DNA of 64,000 nucleotides from DATBVX01 sp963695985 (GCA_963695985.1 CAVOIC010000015.1:1-64000); one strand, 5' to 3'. Positions 32,524 through 41,506 are shown, numbered from the stretch's first letter. Notes: generated by a model from the letters alone, not told the origin. A program made the numbers and translations.

Positions 32524-34416
32524 TTATTTCTGGATCGTGAACCGCAGGCGCAGCGCCACCAGCTGCTCGTGCGGCGCGCCGTCGATCTGCGTCGGCTTGA
32601 ACTTCCAGCGTTTGATGGCTCGCGTCGCGGCATCGTCGAACACGCCCTGCGGCTGCGCGTTCGTGACGACGACGTCCTTGACCTCGCCGGTCACGGTGAT
32701 GATGAACTGCAGGTCGACAAAGCCTTCGATCCCCTTGCGCTCGGCACTGGCGGGATACTCGGGGTTGACGCGCCTGACGATCATCTCCTCGCGCACGCCG
32801 ATCGGCTTGGCGGTGGCTTCGGCACGTCGCTGCGCGCTACCGACCGCGGCGATTGCGGACTCCAGACCGGCTCCGCTCGCTCCCAGCTTGCGGGCTTCAT
32901 CGAGCAGCCGCTGGGCGCGGGCGACGTCTTCACGCTTGGCGGCGTCCTCGACGCCAGTAAGGAGCTGCGCCTTGAGTGAATCGACGACTGGCGCCAGGCC
33001 GGGGTAGTCCGGGAATTGCTGCTGCAGCGTTACGACATAGTAGCGCGCGCTGTCGGAAGCCGGATCGAGGAGCTGGCCCTGAGTGAGGCGGTCACGCGCC
33101 AGACCGGCAAGACGATCCGCTTCGGCGGTCTTGGTGCGCTGGCCGGCCTTCAGGTCGCGCTCGGCCTTGGCGAAGTCGATGCCGCTCACGTTAAGTGCGC
33201 GCGCTTGCGCGAGCCACTTGTCGGCGCCGTCGGAGTCGCCGCGGGCGGCTGCCTGCGAGCCCTTCTGCAGCATCTTGTTGGCGAGCGCGCGCAGACCTTG
33301 CTGAGGGAGCAGACTTTGGTCGTCGATGTCGCGCGCGCTCAGGAAGTAGAACTTGGCGCTGTCGTTGGCCGGATCGACCAGGCGGTCCTGGTTCAACCGG
33401 TCGTTGCCGAGCTTGATCAGGTTCGCAAGCTTCTGACCGGCGACGTCGGAACGTGCCGCCTCCTGCTGCTGCGCCGCCGAGCGCTCCGACTCGCGGGCGA
33501 GCTGCGCGTCGAGGAACGCGATGCGCGGATGCGTCGGCGTAATGGTGCGGGCGATCTTGATCGCGGCGGCGGCTTCGCGCGGCTTCTGATCCAGCAGCGC
33601 GGCTTCGGCGCGGGCCAGCATGACCTCGGTGACGCGCACCAGGCCGTCGCGCGCTTCGGCGTTGTTGGCATCGAGTGCGAGAGCCGCGCGGTAGTAGTCG
33701 GTGGCGTTGTTGTTCTTCGGGTCGATGTAGCGGCCAGCCTCGAACGCTTCACGCGCCCTCTGCAGCTGGGTTTCGACTGCCGTCGCAGTCTCGAGCTGCG
33801 AGTTGACCGGGTGCGAGGCCGAACCGGTGACCGCAGCGCCATCGGCGCCCGTCGAATGCCGTGTCAGTAACCAGGTGGCGATACCGCCCAAGATGAGCAC
33901 ACCCGCCGCGATACCGGCATAGAGCGGAATGCGATTTCCGGTCGTTGCGGGGGCAGCCAGGGCGGCTTCGCTCTTCAGCTCCAGGTGCTTGTTGATTCCC
34001 GTTTCGAGTGCGGCCGCCAGCTCCTGCGGCGCCTTGGCCTTGACCACGAATCCCTGCACGTCCTCGGAGTTGATGTAGCGCGTGACGCGCGCCTCGTCCT
34101 CGGGCTCGCCGGTCACCACGAAGCCGAGATCCGGGAATTGCTGCCGCAGGCGCGTCGTGACGGCTTCGAGCTGGGTGCGCACCAGCGCAAAGTCGAGCAA
34201 CGCGACCGCGCACGGGGTCGACAGCAGCATGTCGGCGGCCTGAGCCTCGCTGGTCGCGTGCCACACGCGATTGGGGAGCGTCACCACGCGGCGCACGCCG
34301 AGCAGGAAGAAGTCATCCTCGGTGAGCACCAGCACGTCAATGCCGGTACCGGACGGCGCAGGCGCGATGGTATTGACTGGACCGGCTTGCAGGTTGCGTG
34401 CGGCGCTTTGCTTCAC
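32524..34416 (-). CDS. Receiver domain - TM - TPR - TonB C-terminal fusion protein
   Basis: 630 residues. The N-terminal CheY-like domain (about 24-140) has acidic residues E33-D34-D35, a candidate phospho-acceptor D75 (VALLDF), T102 and K126 in the right order. A single TM helix lies around 163-186. Then come a long helical region with tetratricopeptide-like repeats (about 215-510) and a TonB_C domain (about 535-630) with VNPEYPASAERKGIEGFVDLQF, ending ALRLRFTIQK. Expected topology: receiver in the cytoplasm, TonB domain in the periplasm. It is the last gene of the CheA/CheY/CheX cluster, 18 bases after cheX. Whether it contacts TonB-dependent receptors is unknown; a phosphorylation-sensitive TonB is the obvious hypothesis. 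Confidence 0.85.
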   Translation of the reverse strand: MKQSAARNLQAGPVNTIAPAPSGTGIDVLVLTEDDFFLLGVRRVVTLPNRVWHATSEAQAADMLLSTPCAVALLDFALVRTQLEAVTTRLRQQFPDLGFVVTGEPEDEARVTRYINSEDVQGFVVKAKAPQELAAALETGINKHLELKSEAALAAPATTGNRIPLYAGIAAGVLILGGIATWLLTRHSTGADGAAVTGSASHPVNSQLETATAVETQLQRAREAFEAGRYIDPKNNNATDYYRAALALDANNAEARDGLVRVTEVMLARAEAALLDQKPREAAAAIKIARTITPTHPRIAFLDAQLARESERSAAQQQEAARSDVAGQKLANLIKLGNDRLNQDRLVDPANDSAKFYFLSARDIDDQSLLPQQGLRALANKMLQKGSQAAARGDSDGADKWLAQARALNVSGIDFAKAERDLKAGQRTKTAEADRLAGLARDRLTQGQLLDPASDSARYYVVTLQQQFPDYPGLAPVVDSLKAQLLTGVEDAAKREDVARAQRLLDEARKLGASGAGLESAIAAVGSAQRRAEATAKPIGVREEMIVRRVNPEYPASAERKGIEGFVDLQFIITVTGEVKDVVVTNAQPQGVFDDAATRAIKRWKFKPTQIDGAPHEQLVALRLRFTIQK

Positions 34417-34434
34417 GACAGCACTCCAGAGGGT

Positions 34435-34887
34435 TTATTCGAGGCAGACGACCAGCTGGGCCGAGTGGCTGCGCCAGTTGATCGGGATCACGAAGGAACG
34501 GACGTTGGCCGGTGTGACCGCGTGTTCGGGCGTGCCGGCAATTACGCGTGGCACCGAGATCATGAACTCGCTGCCAAAGTCGCGGCGTGCGTTGCCGGAA
34601 ATCTGATTGGCGACCTCGCCGACCAGGTCGCACATGTTCTCGTGCGTCATGTCGGTCTCACCGAGGCGCATCAGCAGCACCGTCAGCATCGGGCGCGAGG
34701 CGGTGAAGTACACGATGCCCTTGCGCTTGCCGGCGATGGTGATGATGCCGGTGTATTCCTGGATGCCGGGGGCGCCTTCGTTGACGAGATAGGGCGAGCC
34801 CACCGACGCCGGCTGATTGGCGGCGGTCTGGAAATAGTGCGTCGTTCCTTCGACGAAAGTTTCCAGCTCGACCTTGGTCATGTTCAC
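34435..34887 (-). CDS. cheX: CheX-type CheY-phosphate phosphatase
   Basis: 150 residues. The region MCDLVGEVANQISGNAR carries the ExxN phosphatase motif (E91, N94) of CheX/CheC/FliY, which in CheX removes phosphate from CheY. The rest shows the alternating beta strands of the CheC-like fold (GIITIAGKRKGIVYFTASRPM). ATG overlaps the stop of the receiver gene by four bases, so the two are coupled and CheX probably dephosphorylates that receiver, and perhaps the receiver of the TonB fusion. Confidence 0.87.
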   Translation of the reverse strand: MNMTKVELETFVEGTTHYFQTAANQPASVGSPYLVNEGAPGIQEYTGIITIAGKRKGIVYFTASRPMLTVLLMRLGETDMTHENMCDLVGEVANQISGNARRDFGSEFMISVPRVIAGTPEHAVTPANVRSFVIPINWRSHSAQLVVCLE

Positions 34888-35270
34888 GCTCGCGCACCCC
34901 GCAGCAGCTCATCGAGAGCATCGGTGAGCTGGCGGTCGGAGAAGGGCTTGCACAGGAAACCGTTGGCACCGCGCTTCATGGCCTCGATCGCGGTCGCCTT
35001 GTCGGCGAGCGCGCTCACTACCAGGATCAGCACATCGGGCTTGATCGCAACCAGCTGCTCGACGCAATCGATGCCATCCATCTCCGGCATGGTGATGTCC
35101 ATCGTCACCACGTCCGGCTCGGTGCGCCGGAAAAGCTCGATGGCCTGCTTGCCGTTGCCGGCCGAGCCCACGAATTGCAGCCGCGCACACTGGTGCGAGC
35201 GTTCGATCTTGCGACGCATGATGTTCGAGTCGTCGACGATCATCAGCTTGAGGGGTGCAACCGCGTTCAC
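34884..35270 (-). CDS. CheY-like response regulator
   Basis: 128 residues, a stand-alone receiver: D13-D14 acid pocket, phospho-acceptor D58 (TMDITMP), S86 and K108 (FLCKPF). No output domain. It lies between the CheA-like kinase (40 bases upstream) and CheX (overlap), so it is likely the kinase's direct target. It is CheY-like in size, but no flagellar genes are nearby, so a non-motility role is likely. Confidence 0.9.
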   Translation of the reverse strand: MNAVAPLKLMIVDDSNIMRRKIERSHQCARLQFVGSAGNGKQAIELFRRTEPDVVTMDITMPEMDGIDCVEQLVAIKPDVLILVVSALADKATAIEAMKRGANGFLCKPFSDRQLTDALDELLRGARA

Positions 35271-35310
35271 TCAGCCACTCCGGTTCTGCTTGATGGGGTT
35301 CGGTCGGGTT

Positions 35311-37533
35311 TCAGGCGGCCCGGGCCTTGGCGGCGGCAGGCAGCCAGATGCGGAAGCGGGCGAAGCGCCCGACGGTGGTCGACACACCCACCTTGCCGCC
35401 CAGTTCCTGGATCAGGTTGCGCACGATGTCCATGCCGACGCCGCGGCCGGCATCGCGAGTCACCTGCTCCTGGGTCGAGAACCCGGCCATGAAGATCAGC
35501 GACAGCGCGCGCCGGTCGTCGAGGGTCGCTGCCTGCTGGGCCGTCATCAGGCCGCGCTTGACCGCCGTTGCCTTGAGTTTCTCCGCATCGAGTCCGCGCC
35601 CATCGTCCTGGCACACGAATTCGAAGCCTTCGGCCCCGCGGTTCTCGAACTTGAGGGTGATGCTCCCGGCCGGGGCCTTGCCAGCGCCGCTGCGTTCGGC
35701 CGGCGTCTCGATGCCGTGCGCCATGCAGTTGCGCACCATCTGGATCGAGATGTCCTTGATGGCGCGCCGGTAGTCCCTGGGCACTTGCTCGAGGCCGACG
35801 CACGCCACCTTGACTTGCTTGCCCAACTCCCCGGCAATGCGCTCGGCGAGGGACTTCAGGCTCGACTCCAGCCCGTCGCTGGCCTGCGCCGCCTCACGCG
35901 CCGTAAGCGCAGGCACGGGCTGCACTAGCGTGCCTTCGGGCCCGAAGTCGCTGTTGTCGCGGTCGGCGGGCAGTGATGCGCCTTCGGCATCGCCGGCCAT
36001 CGCAACGCGCAGGTCCGCAAGCCGGCTCACCATCTCGCGCACCTGCGCCAGGTGACCGAAGAGGTCGTCGAGCTTCACCACCAGCGGCAGGAAGTCGTTG
36101 CCGCTCAGGTTCTGGCGGTTGCGCAGCTCCTGCAGCGCTTCCTCGAAGCCATGCGCGCGCGACTCGACTGTCTTGAGCCCGAGTGCTGCGGCCTCGCCCT
36201 TGACGCTGTGGATCTGGCGGAAAATGCCGTCGAGCTTGGCGCGGAACGCGGACTCCTCGCGCGCCGGCTCCTTGAGGATCGAGTTCACCATCTTCATCGC
36301 GACGTCGCTCTCCTCGAGGAAGCCGGAGAGCTGGCGCGGCTCGACGTGCAGGATGTGCAGCAGCAGGTCGAGTTGCGCCTGCGCCTTCTCCTGTGATTCC
36401 TGCAGCTCGCGGGCGAGCTCCACGCGCCGCGTGACGTCAATGACCGTCACCAGCAGGCGCGACATGCGGCCCTCCGAGTGCACGCGGTTGAAATCGAACT
36501 CCAGGTACTGCGTTTCCATCGCGCCGTTCCCGGTGTCGATGCTCACTTCGACTTCGCCGAGCGGGTTGATGGTCTTGACGAGCCTTTCGTTGACGCGCTC
36601 GCCCCACAGGAGCTTCACGTATTCGAGCGCGGTCTCCAGTGTCTTGTCCGGCACGATGCCCCGCAGCAGCCGCTCGAAGCTCAGTTTGTCGAAATCGGTA
36701 CGGCGGAAGATGCGTTCGAGTGCCTCGGACCGTTCAGAGCCGATGGCGAGATTCTTGTCGAGCAGGAACAGACCCTGGTTGATGGTGTGCAGGATGTCGT
36801 CGGTTTCCTTCTTGGCGCGTGTGATCGCCTGCTCGCGATTCGCCGCCTTGCCGAGCAGGGCGAAGGCAACGATGAAGAGCACTACGGCCCCAGCCATGCC
36901 CGCGATGAGATAGGTGCGCAGCTGCGAGGCGCGTGTCTGGGTTTCGGAGTCGACGGTCGCTGAGAGACTGGCGACGAGCTTGGCAATTTCGCCATGGCGG
37001 GCGACGCCGAAACGCACCGCCTCGTCGAGCTGGCTGTTGAGCTTGAGGCCGGGGGCGCTCAACTGTGTGCCGCGTTCTGCCGTCTCGACGTAGGGGTTGC
37101 CGGTGAAGTCGACGATCGGCTTGAGACGCTCGCGATACTCGCCCCATATCTGGCGCAGTTCCTGGAGGCTGCGCTGGCTGCGCGCGGAGGCAAGCGGCGC
37201 AAATTCGAACGGCCCAACGCGCCCCGCCGACGCGGTCGCGCTGCGGTCAAGTCCGGCCAGCGCTTCATCGAAGGACTTCACGGTCGACTTGAGGTCGGTA
37301 AGCGCCCGACCGAGGTAGCGCCGGTTGCCGAGGTCGGCGCGCAGCAGTTGCGCGGCCGAGGCGATGACCTGCGGTTGCAGCTGCTGGGCGCTGATGCCGC
37401 GAATGGCCGTGAGGCTTTCCGCCGCACGGATCGCGAACAGGTAGTTCATGACCAGCATCGTTGCCGTGCCGACGAGGAACAAGGCCAGCACTGCGGCCAG
37501 GCCCTTGTATTTTCCGAGTTTGATGATCCGCAT
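35311..37533 (-). CDS. CheA-like membrane histidine kinase (HPt plus ATPase, no CheW domain)
   Basis: 740 residues. TM1 lies about 11-33, a periplasmic helical sensor about 34-205, TM2 about 206-229, and a PAS-like region about 240-370. A phosphotransfer domain carries the His in IHSVKGEAAALG, followed by ESRAHGFEEALQELR. The CheA-type ATPase domain has NCMAHGIE (N box), CQDDGRGLD (G1) and DAGRGVGMDIVRNLI (G2). The chain ends shortly after, with no CheW-like P5 domain, so it would not assemble with classic chemoreceptor arrays. It appears to combine receptor and kinase in one protein. It heads the cheY-cheX-TonB gene run and has a 239-base gap upstream. Confidence 0.85.
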   Translation of the reverse strand: MRIIKLGKYKGLAAVLALFLVGTATMLVMNYLFAIRAAESLTAIRGISAQQLQPQVIASAAQLLRADLGNRRYLGRALTDLKSTVKSFDEALAGLDRSATASAGRVGPFEFAPLASARSQRSLQELRQIWGEYRERLKPIVDFTGNPYVETAERGTQLSAPGLKLNSQLDEAVRFGVARHGEIAKLVASLSATVDSETQTRASQLRTYLIAGMAGAVVLFIVAFALLGKAANREQAITRAKKETDDILHTINQGLFLLDKNLAIGSERSEALERIFRRTDFDKLSFERLLRGIVPDKTLETALEYVKLLWGERVNERLVKTINPLGEVEVSIDTGNGAMETQYLEFDFNRVHSEGRMSRLLVTVIDVTRRVELARELQESQEKAQAQLDLLLHILHVEPRQLSGFLEESDVAMKMVNSILKEPAREESAFRAKLDGIFRQIHSVKGEAAALGLKTVESRAHGFEEALQELRNRQNLSGNDFLPLVVKLDDLFGHLAQVREMVSRLADLRVAMAGDAEGASLPADRDNSDFGPEGTLVQPVPALTAREAAQASDGLESSLKSLAERIAGELGKQVKVACVGLEQVPRDYRRAIKDISIQMVRNCMAHGIETPAERSGAGKAPAGSITLKFENRGAEGFEFVCQDDGRGLDAEKLKATAVKRGLMTAQQAATLDDRRALSLIFMAGFSTQEQVTRDAGRGVGMDIVRNLIQELGGKVGVSTTVGRFARFRIWLPAAAKARAA

Positions 37534-37762
37534 CGTGATTACCCACCTCGCAACGGGTTGCGACGCGAGCGCGCCTGTCGCTTGCCTGCGAGCTCGACAG
37601 CGTGCGTGCGCCGCTCAGCCTTCAGCGGGCCGCACTGCGCAGCCTCGCCTGAAGGCAAGTGGGCGCTATCTTTGACAATAGTCCGCGCGGGGGATGTGAA
37701 CGCGGCTCAGGTTTTGGGGGTTGGAAATTCGAAGCAGTTCAAACTTTTGCCAGTTTGCGACA

Positions 37763-37776
37763 GTGACCCAGGTCAC
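37763..37776. promoter_or_regulatory. Palindrome in the gap upstream of the CheA-like gene
   Basis: GTGACC-CA-GGTCAC is a perfect 6-bp inverted repeat with a 2-bp spacer. It overlaps the last codon of the kinase gene at 37773-39014 and lies about 235 bases upstream of the CheA-like start. A regulator operator is possible; no known site is matched. The rest of the 37534-37772 gap holds no gene I can support. Confidence 0.25.
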
Positions 37777-39014
37777 CTGGCGCGCAGGGCGTTCAGAAAG
37801 TCGGTTGCGCTCTGGTAACGCTCGGATGGGTGCTTGGCCAACAGCCGGTCGATGATGGGTTGCAGGCGGCTGGCCCCGCCGCTCAGCTGCGGTATGGCGG
37901 CATGCTGATGCTGGGCCAGGATGTCGAATACCGTGCGGCCCTGGAACGGCCGCGTCCCCGTCAGCAGCTCGTAGAAGATCACCCCGAGCGCGTAGAGGTC
38001 GGAACGCTCATCGACGGCGCGGCCCTCCGCCTGCTCGGGGCTCATGTAGTAGGGTGAGCCGCGAATTTCACCAGCGCCCGTGAGCGCTTTATCGCCCGTC
38101 AGTTCCTTCGCGAGGCCGAAGTCGATCAGCACCAGCGAATTGTCCGCACGCAACATGACGTTCGCGGGCTTCAAGTCGCGGTGCAAGACTCCCGCCACGT
38201 GGATCACGCGCAACGCCTCGGCGATCTGCCGCGCGTAATCGATCGCTTCGTCCAGCGACATCGGGTTCTGCAGGCGCGTCTTGAGGTCTCCCGCCGGAAA
38301 ATATTCGGTGGCGATGTAGCTCAGGCCTTCGGTGGAACCGAAGTCATACACGTCGACGATGGCGCGGTGACGGATCTGGGAAATGATCTTGTACTCGCGC
38401 GCGAAGCGCTGCACGTCGCCGGCCGCATCCGCGGTGTCGGCGGGGCGCTTCATGACCTTGAGTGCGACGTTGATCCCGAGCTCCTCACTGCGCGCGAGGT
38501 ACACCGCCGAGCGATCCGAGCGCGCGAGCGTCTGCTGCACCTGGTATCCGGAGATCGACGTAGGTAGCTCGCTCGGCGCAACGGCGCGACGGACCTGCGC
38601 GCGCCGGCGCTCGACCGGTGGTGCACCCTGCGTTTGCAGGGCAGCCGTGATGCGTGCCGTGAGCAATGGCGGGGAGATCAAGCGCACCGGCAGGTAGTCC
38701 GCGGCTCCCGCGCGCACGGCATCGACCGCCGTCATCTCGTTGCCACCGCGCGCCAGTATCAGGATAGGAGTGCCACAGCCCTTGAACTCGCGCAGCAGCG
38801 CTTCAGGGCCGACGAGCTTGCCGTCGGCATCCTCGCGTCCGTGCTCGTAACCCACGAAAAGCGCCGTGTAGGCGGCAAGCTCCGCGTTGCGCGAGGAGTC
38901 TTCCGGGAGCGGCGCGGTCTCGACTTCCGCGTTCGGATAGGCGATGCGCAGATCGCCCTTGACCTGGCGTCGCAAGGGCTCATCGAGTCCGAGGATCAGA
39001 AACCGCACGCCCAT
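37773..39014 (-). CDS. Serine/threonine kinase with N-terminal pseudo-receiver domain
   Basis: 413 residues. The first about 130 residues have a receiver-like alpha/beta pattern (MGVRFLILGLDEPL ... ALFVGYEH ... PILILARGG ... GAADYLPVRLI) but lack the acid pocket and the acceptor Asp. The kinase domain (about 150-413) has VALKVMK lysine, HRDLKPANVML, LIDFGLAKEL and SPYYMSPEQAEG, so catalytic residues are intact, although the glycine loop reads LARSDRSAVY. It is encoded upstream of the CheA-like operon on the same strand and may link Ser/Thr and His-Asp phosphorylation. Confidence 0.87.
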   Translation of the reverse strand: MGVRFLILGLDEPLRRQVKGDLRIAYPNAEVETAPLPEDSSRNAELAAYTALFVGYEHGREDADGKLVGPEALLREFKGCGTPILILARGGNEMTAVDAVRAGAADYLPVRLISPPLLTARITAALQTQGAPPVERRRAQVRRAVAPSELPTSISGYQVQQTLARSDRSAVYLARSEELGINVALKVMKRPADTADAAGDVQRFAREYKIISQIRHRAIVDVYDFGSTEGLSYIATEYFPAGDLKTRLQNPMSLDEAIDYARQIAEALRVIHVAGVLHRDLKPANVMLRADNSLVLIDFGLAKELTGDKALTGAGEIRGSPYYMSPEQAEGRAVDERSDLYALGVIFYELLTGTRPFQGRTVFDILAQHQHAAIPQLSGGASRLQPIIDRLLAKHPSERYQSATDFLNALRAR

Positions 39015-39175
39015 CCTTCAGGTGCTTCCGCGCGCAAGTTCAAGGGCGCGAGATCATCTCACAGCCATGCGCCGGCGGTGCGCTTCTCCATCTACTGTGT
39101 TCTGGAGTTCGGCCGCGAGCGAGCGGTTTTCACGCCCTGCTTACAACCCGTCGTGGACGGCGAGCATGAGGTACT

Positions 39176-39589
39176 TCAAGCCGCCGGCGGCGGCTGACGC
39201 TCGACTTTGGGCAAGCGCTCATCCATGCACGCCCAGCTCGGCGCCTGCGAGGTCCAGATGGTGGCGGCAGGTTTCGCAATCTCCGGATCATCGAGCGTGC
39301 CCGCACGCACGAAGAGGAGGTGCGGTCGTGACTCGGCTTCACTGAAGAGGTGGACGCCGCAAGTGGTGCAGAAGCGGCGATGCATCGTGTTACCGCTGTC
39401 GGCAGCGCTGATGTAGTCGCGCAGCTCGCCCTCGAAGGTGAGAGCCGCCCGGGGAAAGCACACGTTCACTGTCGCGCCGCCGGCGCCGATGTGCTGGCAC
39501 ACGCGACACCAGCACACGCGCGTCACGATGGGCTCAGCCGTAATGCGATAACGCGCCGACCCGCACAGGCAACCACCGGTCACGATCAC
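39176..39589 (-). CDS. GFA family (CENP-V/GFA) zinc protein
   Basis: 137 residues with the zinc-binding cysteines of the glutathione-dependent formaldehyde-activating enzyme family: GCLCGSARY (C7, C9), CWCRVC (C26, C28, C31) and FCTTCGVHLF (C74, C77). Members are small beta-fold proteins proposed to handle glutathione adducts; most have no proven activity. It lies 22 bases after the dehydrogenase stop on the same strand, so the two may be co-expressed. Confidence 0.85.
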   Translation of the reverse strand: MIVTGGCLCGSARYRITAEPIVTRVCWCRVCQHIGAGGATVNVCFPRAALTFEGELRDYISAADSGNTMHRRFCTTCGVHLFSEAESRPHLLFVRAGTLDDPEIAKPAATIWTSQAPSWACMDERLPKVERQPPPAA

Positions 39590-39611
39590 GTTGCGCGCCT
39601 CTGTGCGAGTC

Positions 39612-40727
39612 TCACGGCATTCGAATGACGACTTTGCCGAACAGGTTCCCGGAATCCATGTAAGTGAACGCCGCGGGCGCGTCGTCGAACTTGAACTCCT
39701 TGTCGATCACGGGTTTGAGCTGGTGCTCGGCGATGAAGGCGTTCATGGCTTCAAAATCGGCGCGTGAACCGACATAGATGCCGCTCGCACGCAGGTTGCG
39801 CACGGCGAGGAGCCCCGCCGGCAGCTGGCCATTCCAGCCGCTAAGGCCGCCGATGAGGGCCAGGTGGCCGCCGAACGCCACGCTGCCGAGCGCCTTGGGA
39901 ATCGTCTGCTCACCACCCACTTCGAGCACCTGGTCGGCACCGTGTCCTTCGGTGAGTTTCATGATCGCCTGGTCCCAGTCCGCGCTGGTCTTGTAGTTAA
40001 TCGTCTGCCAGGCGCCCAGCCTCTTCGCATGCTCGAGCTTGGCATCGCTGCTGCTGGTGATGATCGGCTTCGCACCTGCCGCCGCGGCAAACTGCAGCCC
40101 GAAGATCGATACGCCACCCGTGCCTTCGAGCAGCACGTAGTCACCGGGTTTGAGGTTGCCGCGTGTGAAGAGGCCATTCCACGCCGTCACGCCAGCACAA
40201 GGAAGCGTCGCCGCCTCCTCGAAGCTCAAGTGCTCGGGGATGCGCACGAGCCCTTGTTCGCTCAGGACGACGTACTCGGAGAGCATGCCGTCGATCGCGC
40301 CGCCCAGTGACGAGCCGGCGGTATTGGCGTCAGGCTTTCCGGAGAGCCAGCGTTGAAAGAAGATGGCGGCCACGCGATCGCCGACCTTCACACGACTCAC
40401 CTGCGCTCCGATCGCGGTGACTTCACCGGCGCCGTCCGACAGCGGCACCTTGCCCGTCAGATCGCCGGGTCCGTACTGGCCGGCGAGCACGTAAAGGTCG
40501 CGCCGGTTGAGCGATGTGGCCCGCACGTGCACCAGCACCTCGTGTGCGCCGGGTTTCGGGACGCTGGCGTCCTGTTGCACGAGCTGGTAGCCCTTTTCAG
40601 CTTTCTGAAGTCGGTACTGGCGCATGTGGTTGGTCTCGGTCTTGGGTGAGGCAGCTAGGGCGAGGAGTGGAAACACCGCGAGAAGAGACAGCACGCAAGC
40701 CAGTGCATTCGATCGATGCAACATCAA
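39612..40727 (-). CDS. Zinc-type/quinone-oxidoreductase-like alcohol dehydrogenase with signal-like N-terminus
   Basis: 371 residues. A medium-chain dehydrogenase/reductase core shows the GroES-like part (VHVRATSLNRRDLYVLAG) and the nucleotide site GDYVLLEGTGGVSIFGLQFAAAAGAK. Structural-zinc cysteines are absent, as in quinone oxidoreductases. The first 34 residues (MMLHRSNALACVLSLLAVFPLLALAAS) look like a cleavable signal peptide, unusual for a cofactor enzyme of this family. A second ATG at 40625 (MRQYRLQKAEKG) marks the normal family start. Either a real periplasmic form or an annotation-style over-extension is possible; no clear RBS decides it. Confidence 0.85.
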   Translation of the reverse strand: MMLHRSNALACVLSLLAVFPLLALAASPKTETNHMRQYRLQKAEKGYQLVQQDASVPKPGAHEVLVHVRATSLNRRDLYVLAGQYGPGDLTGKVPLSDGAGEVTAIGAQVSRVKVGDRVAAIFFQRWLSGKPDANTAGSSLGGAIDGMLSEYVVLSEQGLVRIPEHLSFEEAATLPCAGVTAWNGLFTRGNLKPGDYVLLEGTGGVSIFGLQFAAAAGAKPIITSSSDAKLEHAKRLGAWQTINYKTSADWDQAIMKLTEGHGADQVLEVGGEQTIPKALGSVAFGGHLALIGGLSGWNGQLPAGLLAVRNLRASGIYVGSRADFEAMNAFIAEHQLKPVIDKEFKFDDAPAAFTYMDSGNLFGKVVIRMP

Positions 40728-40780
40728 TAGCGCTCCTGGATCGTGAGCCAGCGAGGTTGAATTCCTTACTTGTCGAGGTC

Positions 40781-41026
40781 CTACTTGGCGTCTTCCTTTG
40801 TCTCTTCTGTAGCCTTCTTGACTTCCTGCCCCGCGTCCTTCGCAGCGTCGGTGAGGTCCTGAGCCGCGTCCTTCACCTCTTTGCTGGCATCGTCGGTGGC
40901 CTGTTTGGCCTGCTCAGCCGCCTGATCGATCTCTTTTCCCGCGCGTTCCGCTGGACCTTCCTTCTGGCAGCCCGCAAGCCCCAGCAGCGCGCCCACAAGC
41001 AGCACTCCCGCAAATTCGCATTTCAT
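40781..41026 (-). CDS. Small amphipathic-helix lipoprotein (81 aa)
   Basis: The signal peptide ends in lipobox LAGC (Cys 20). The mature part is one long Ala/Lys/Asp/Glu helix with an eleven-residue-like pattern (AKQATDDASKEVKDAAQDLTDAAKDAGQEV), as in LEA-type and Lpp-like small envelope proteins. Membrane or envelope stress protection is a guess. The gap to the DUF2934 gene (41027-41200) holds no other gene. Confidence 0.7.
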   Translation of the reverse strand: MKCEFAGVLLVGALLGLAGCQKEGPAERAGKEIDQAAEQAKQATDDASKEVKDAAQDLTDAAKDAGQEVKKATEETKEDAK

Positions 41027-41200
41027 GAGAACTCCCCTAGCAGCTGAACAGCCGCCGGCTGATCGCGCGCGTATTCTGGCACCTGCGCTCCGGTTTTCGT
41101 ACCCCGCCTGGATGCGGGCTCGTCGGGGCTGGCTGACGCACCGCGCGGGGAGTTATACGTACGCGCGTAATCCTCGACACTTATGGCGGAGCACGTAGCT

Positions 41201-41467
41201 ATGGCAGACCCAACAAATCCGAATTCAGCCGCCGTCAAGTCGACCCGCGCGACCCGTCGCAAGGGAGCCCCGGTCCCGAGCGGTTCAGCACCCGCGTCGG
41301 CCCAAGTGACACGAATCACGGCGAGTGACCGCCACGCAATGATCGCGACCGCGGCCTATTACCGTGCCGAGAGACGGCAGTTCGCACCGGGCTTTGAGGT
41401 CGAGGACTGGATTGCCGCCGAAGCGGAGGTCGATGCGTCGCTGGTGCGAGGCGATCGCTCTCCCTGA
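41201..41467 (+). CDS. DUF2934 domain-containing protein
   Basis: 88 residues from ATG 41201, with GGAG at 41188-41191; an ATG at 41183 is also in frame. The C-terminal half IATAAYYRAERRQFAPG, FEVEDWIAAEAEVDASL is the DUF2934 motif found in small stress-associated bacterial proteins. The N-terminal half is a basic, low-complexity tail. A strong hairpin follows the stop. Confidence 0.8.
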   Translation: MADPTNPNSAAVKSTRATRRKGAPVPSGSAPASAQVTRITASDRHAMIATAAYYRAERRQFAPGFEVEDWIAAEAEVDASLVRGDRSP

Positions 41468-41476
41468 ACGGAACTC

Positions 41477-41506
41477 GCCAGCTCGATCCGCCGAGGTCGA
41501 GCTGGC
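41477..41506 (+). terminator. Hairpin after the DUF2934 gene
   Basis: GCCAGCTCGA (41477-41486) and TCGAGCTGGC (41497-41506) form a perfect 10-bp stem with a 10-base loop, ten bases after the stop codon. No T-run follows directly, so intrinsic termination is not certain. Confidence 0.5.
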
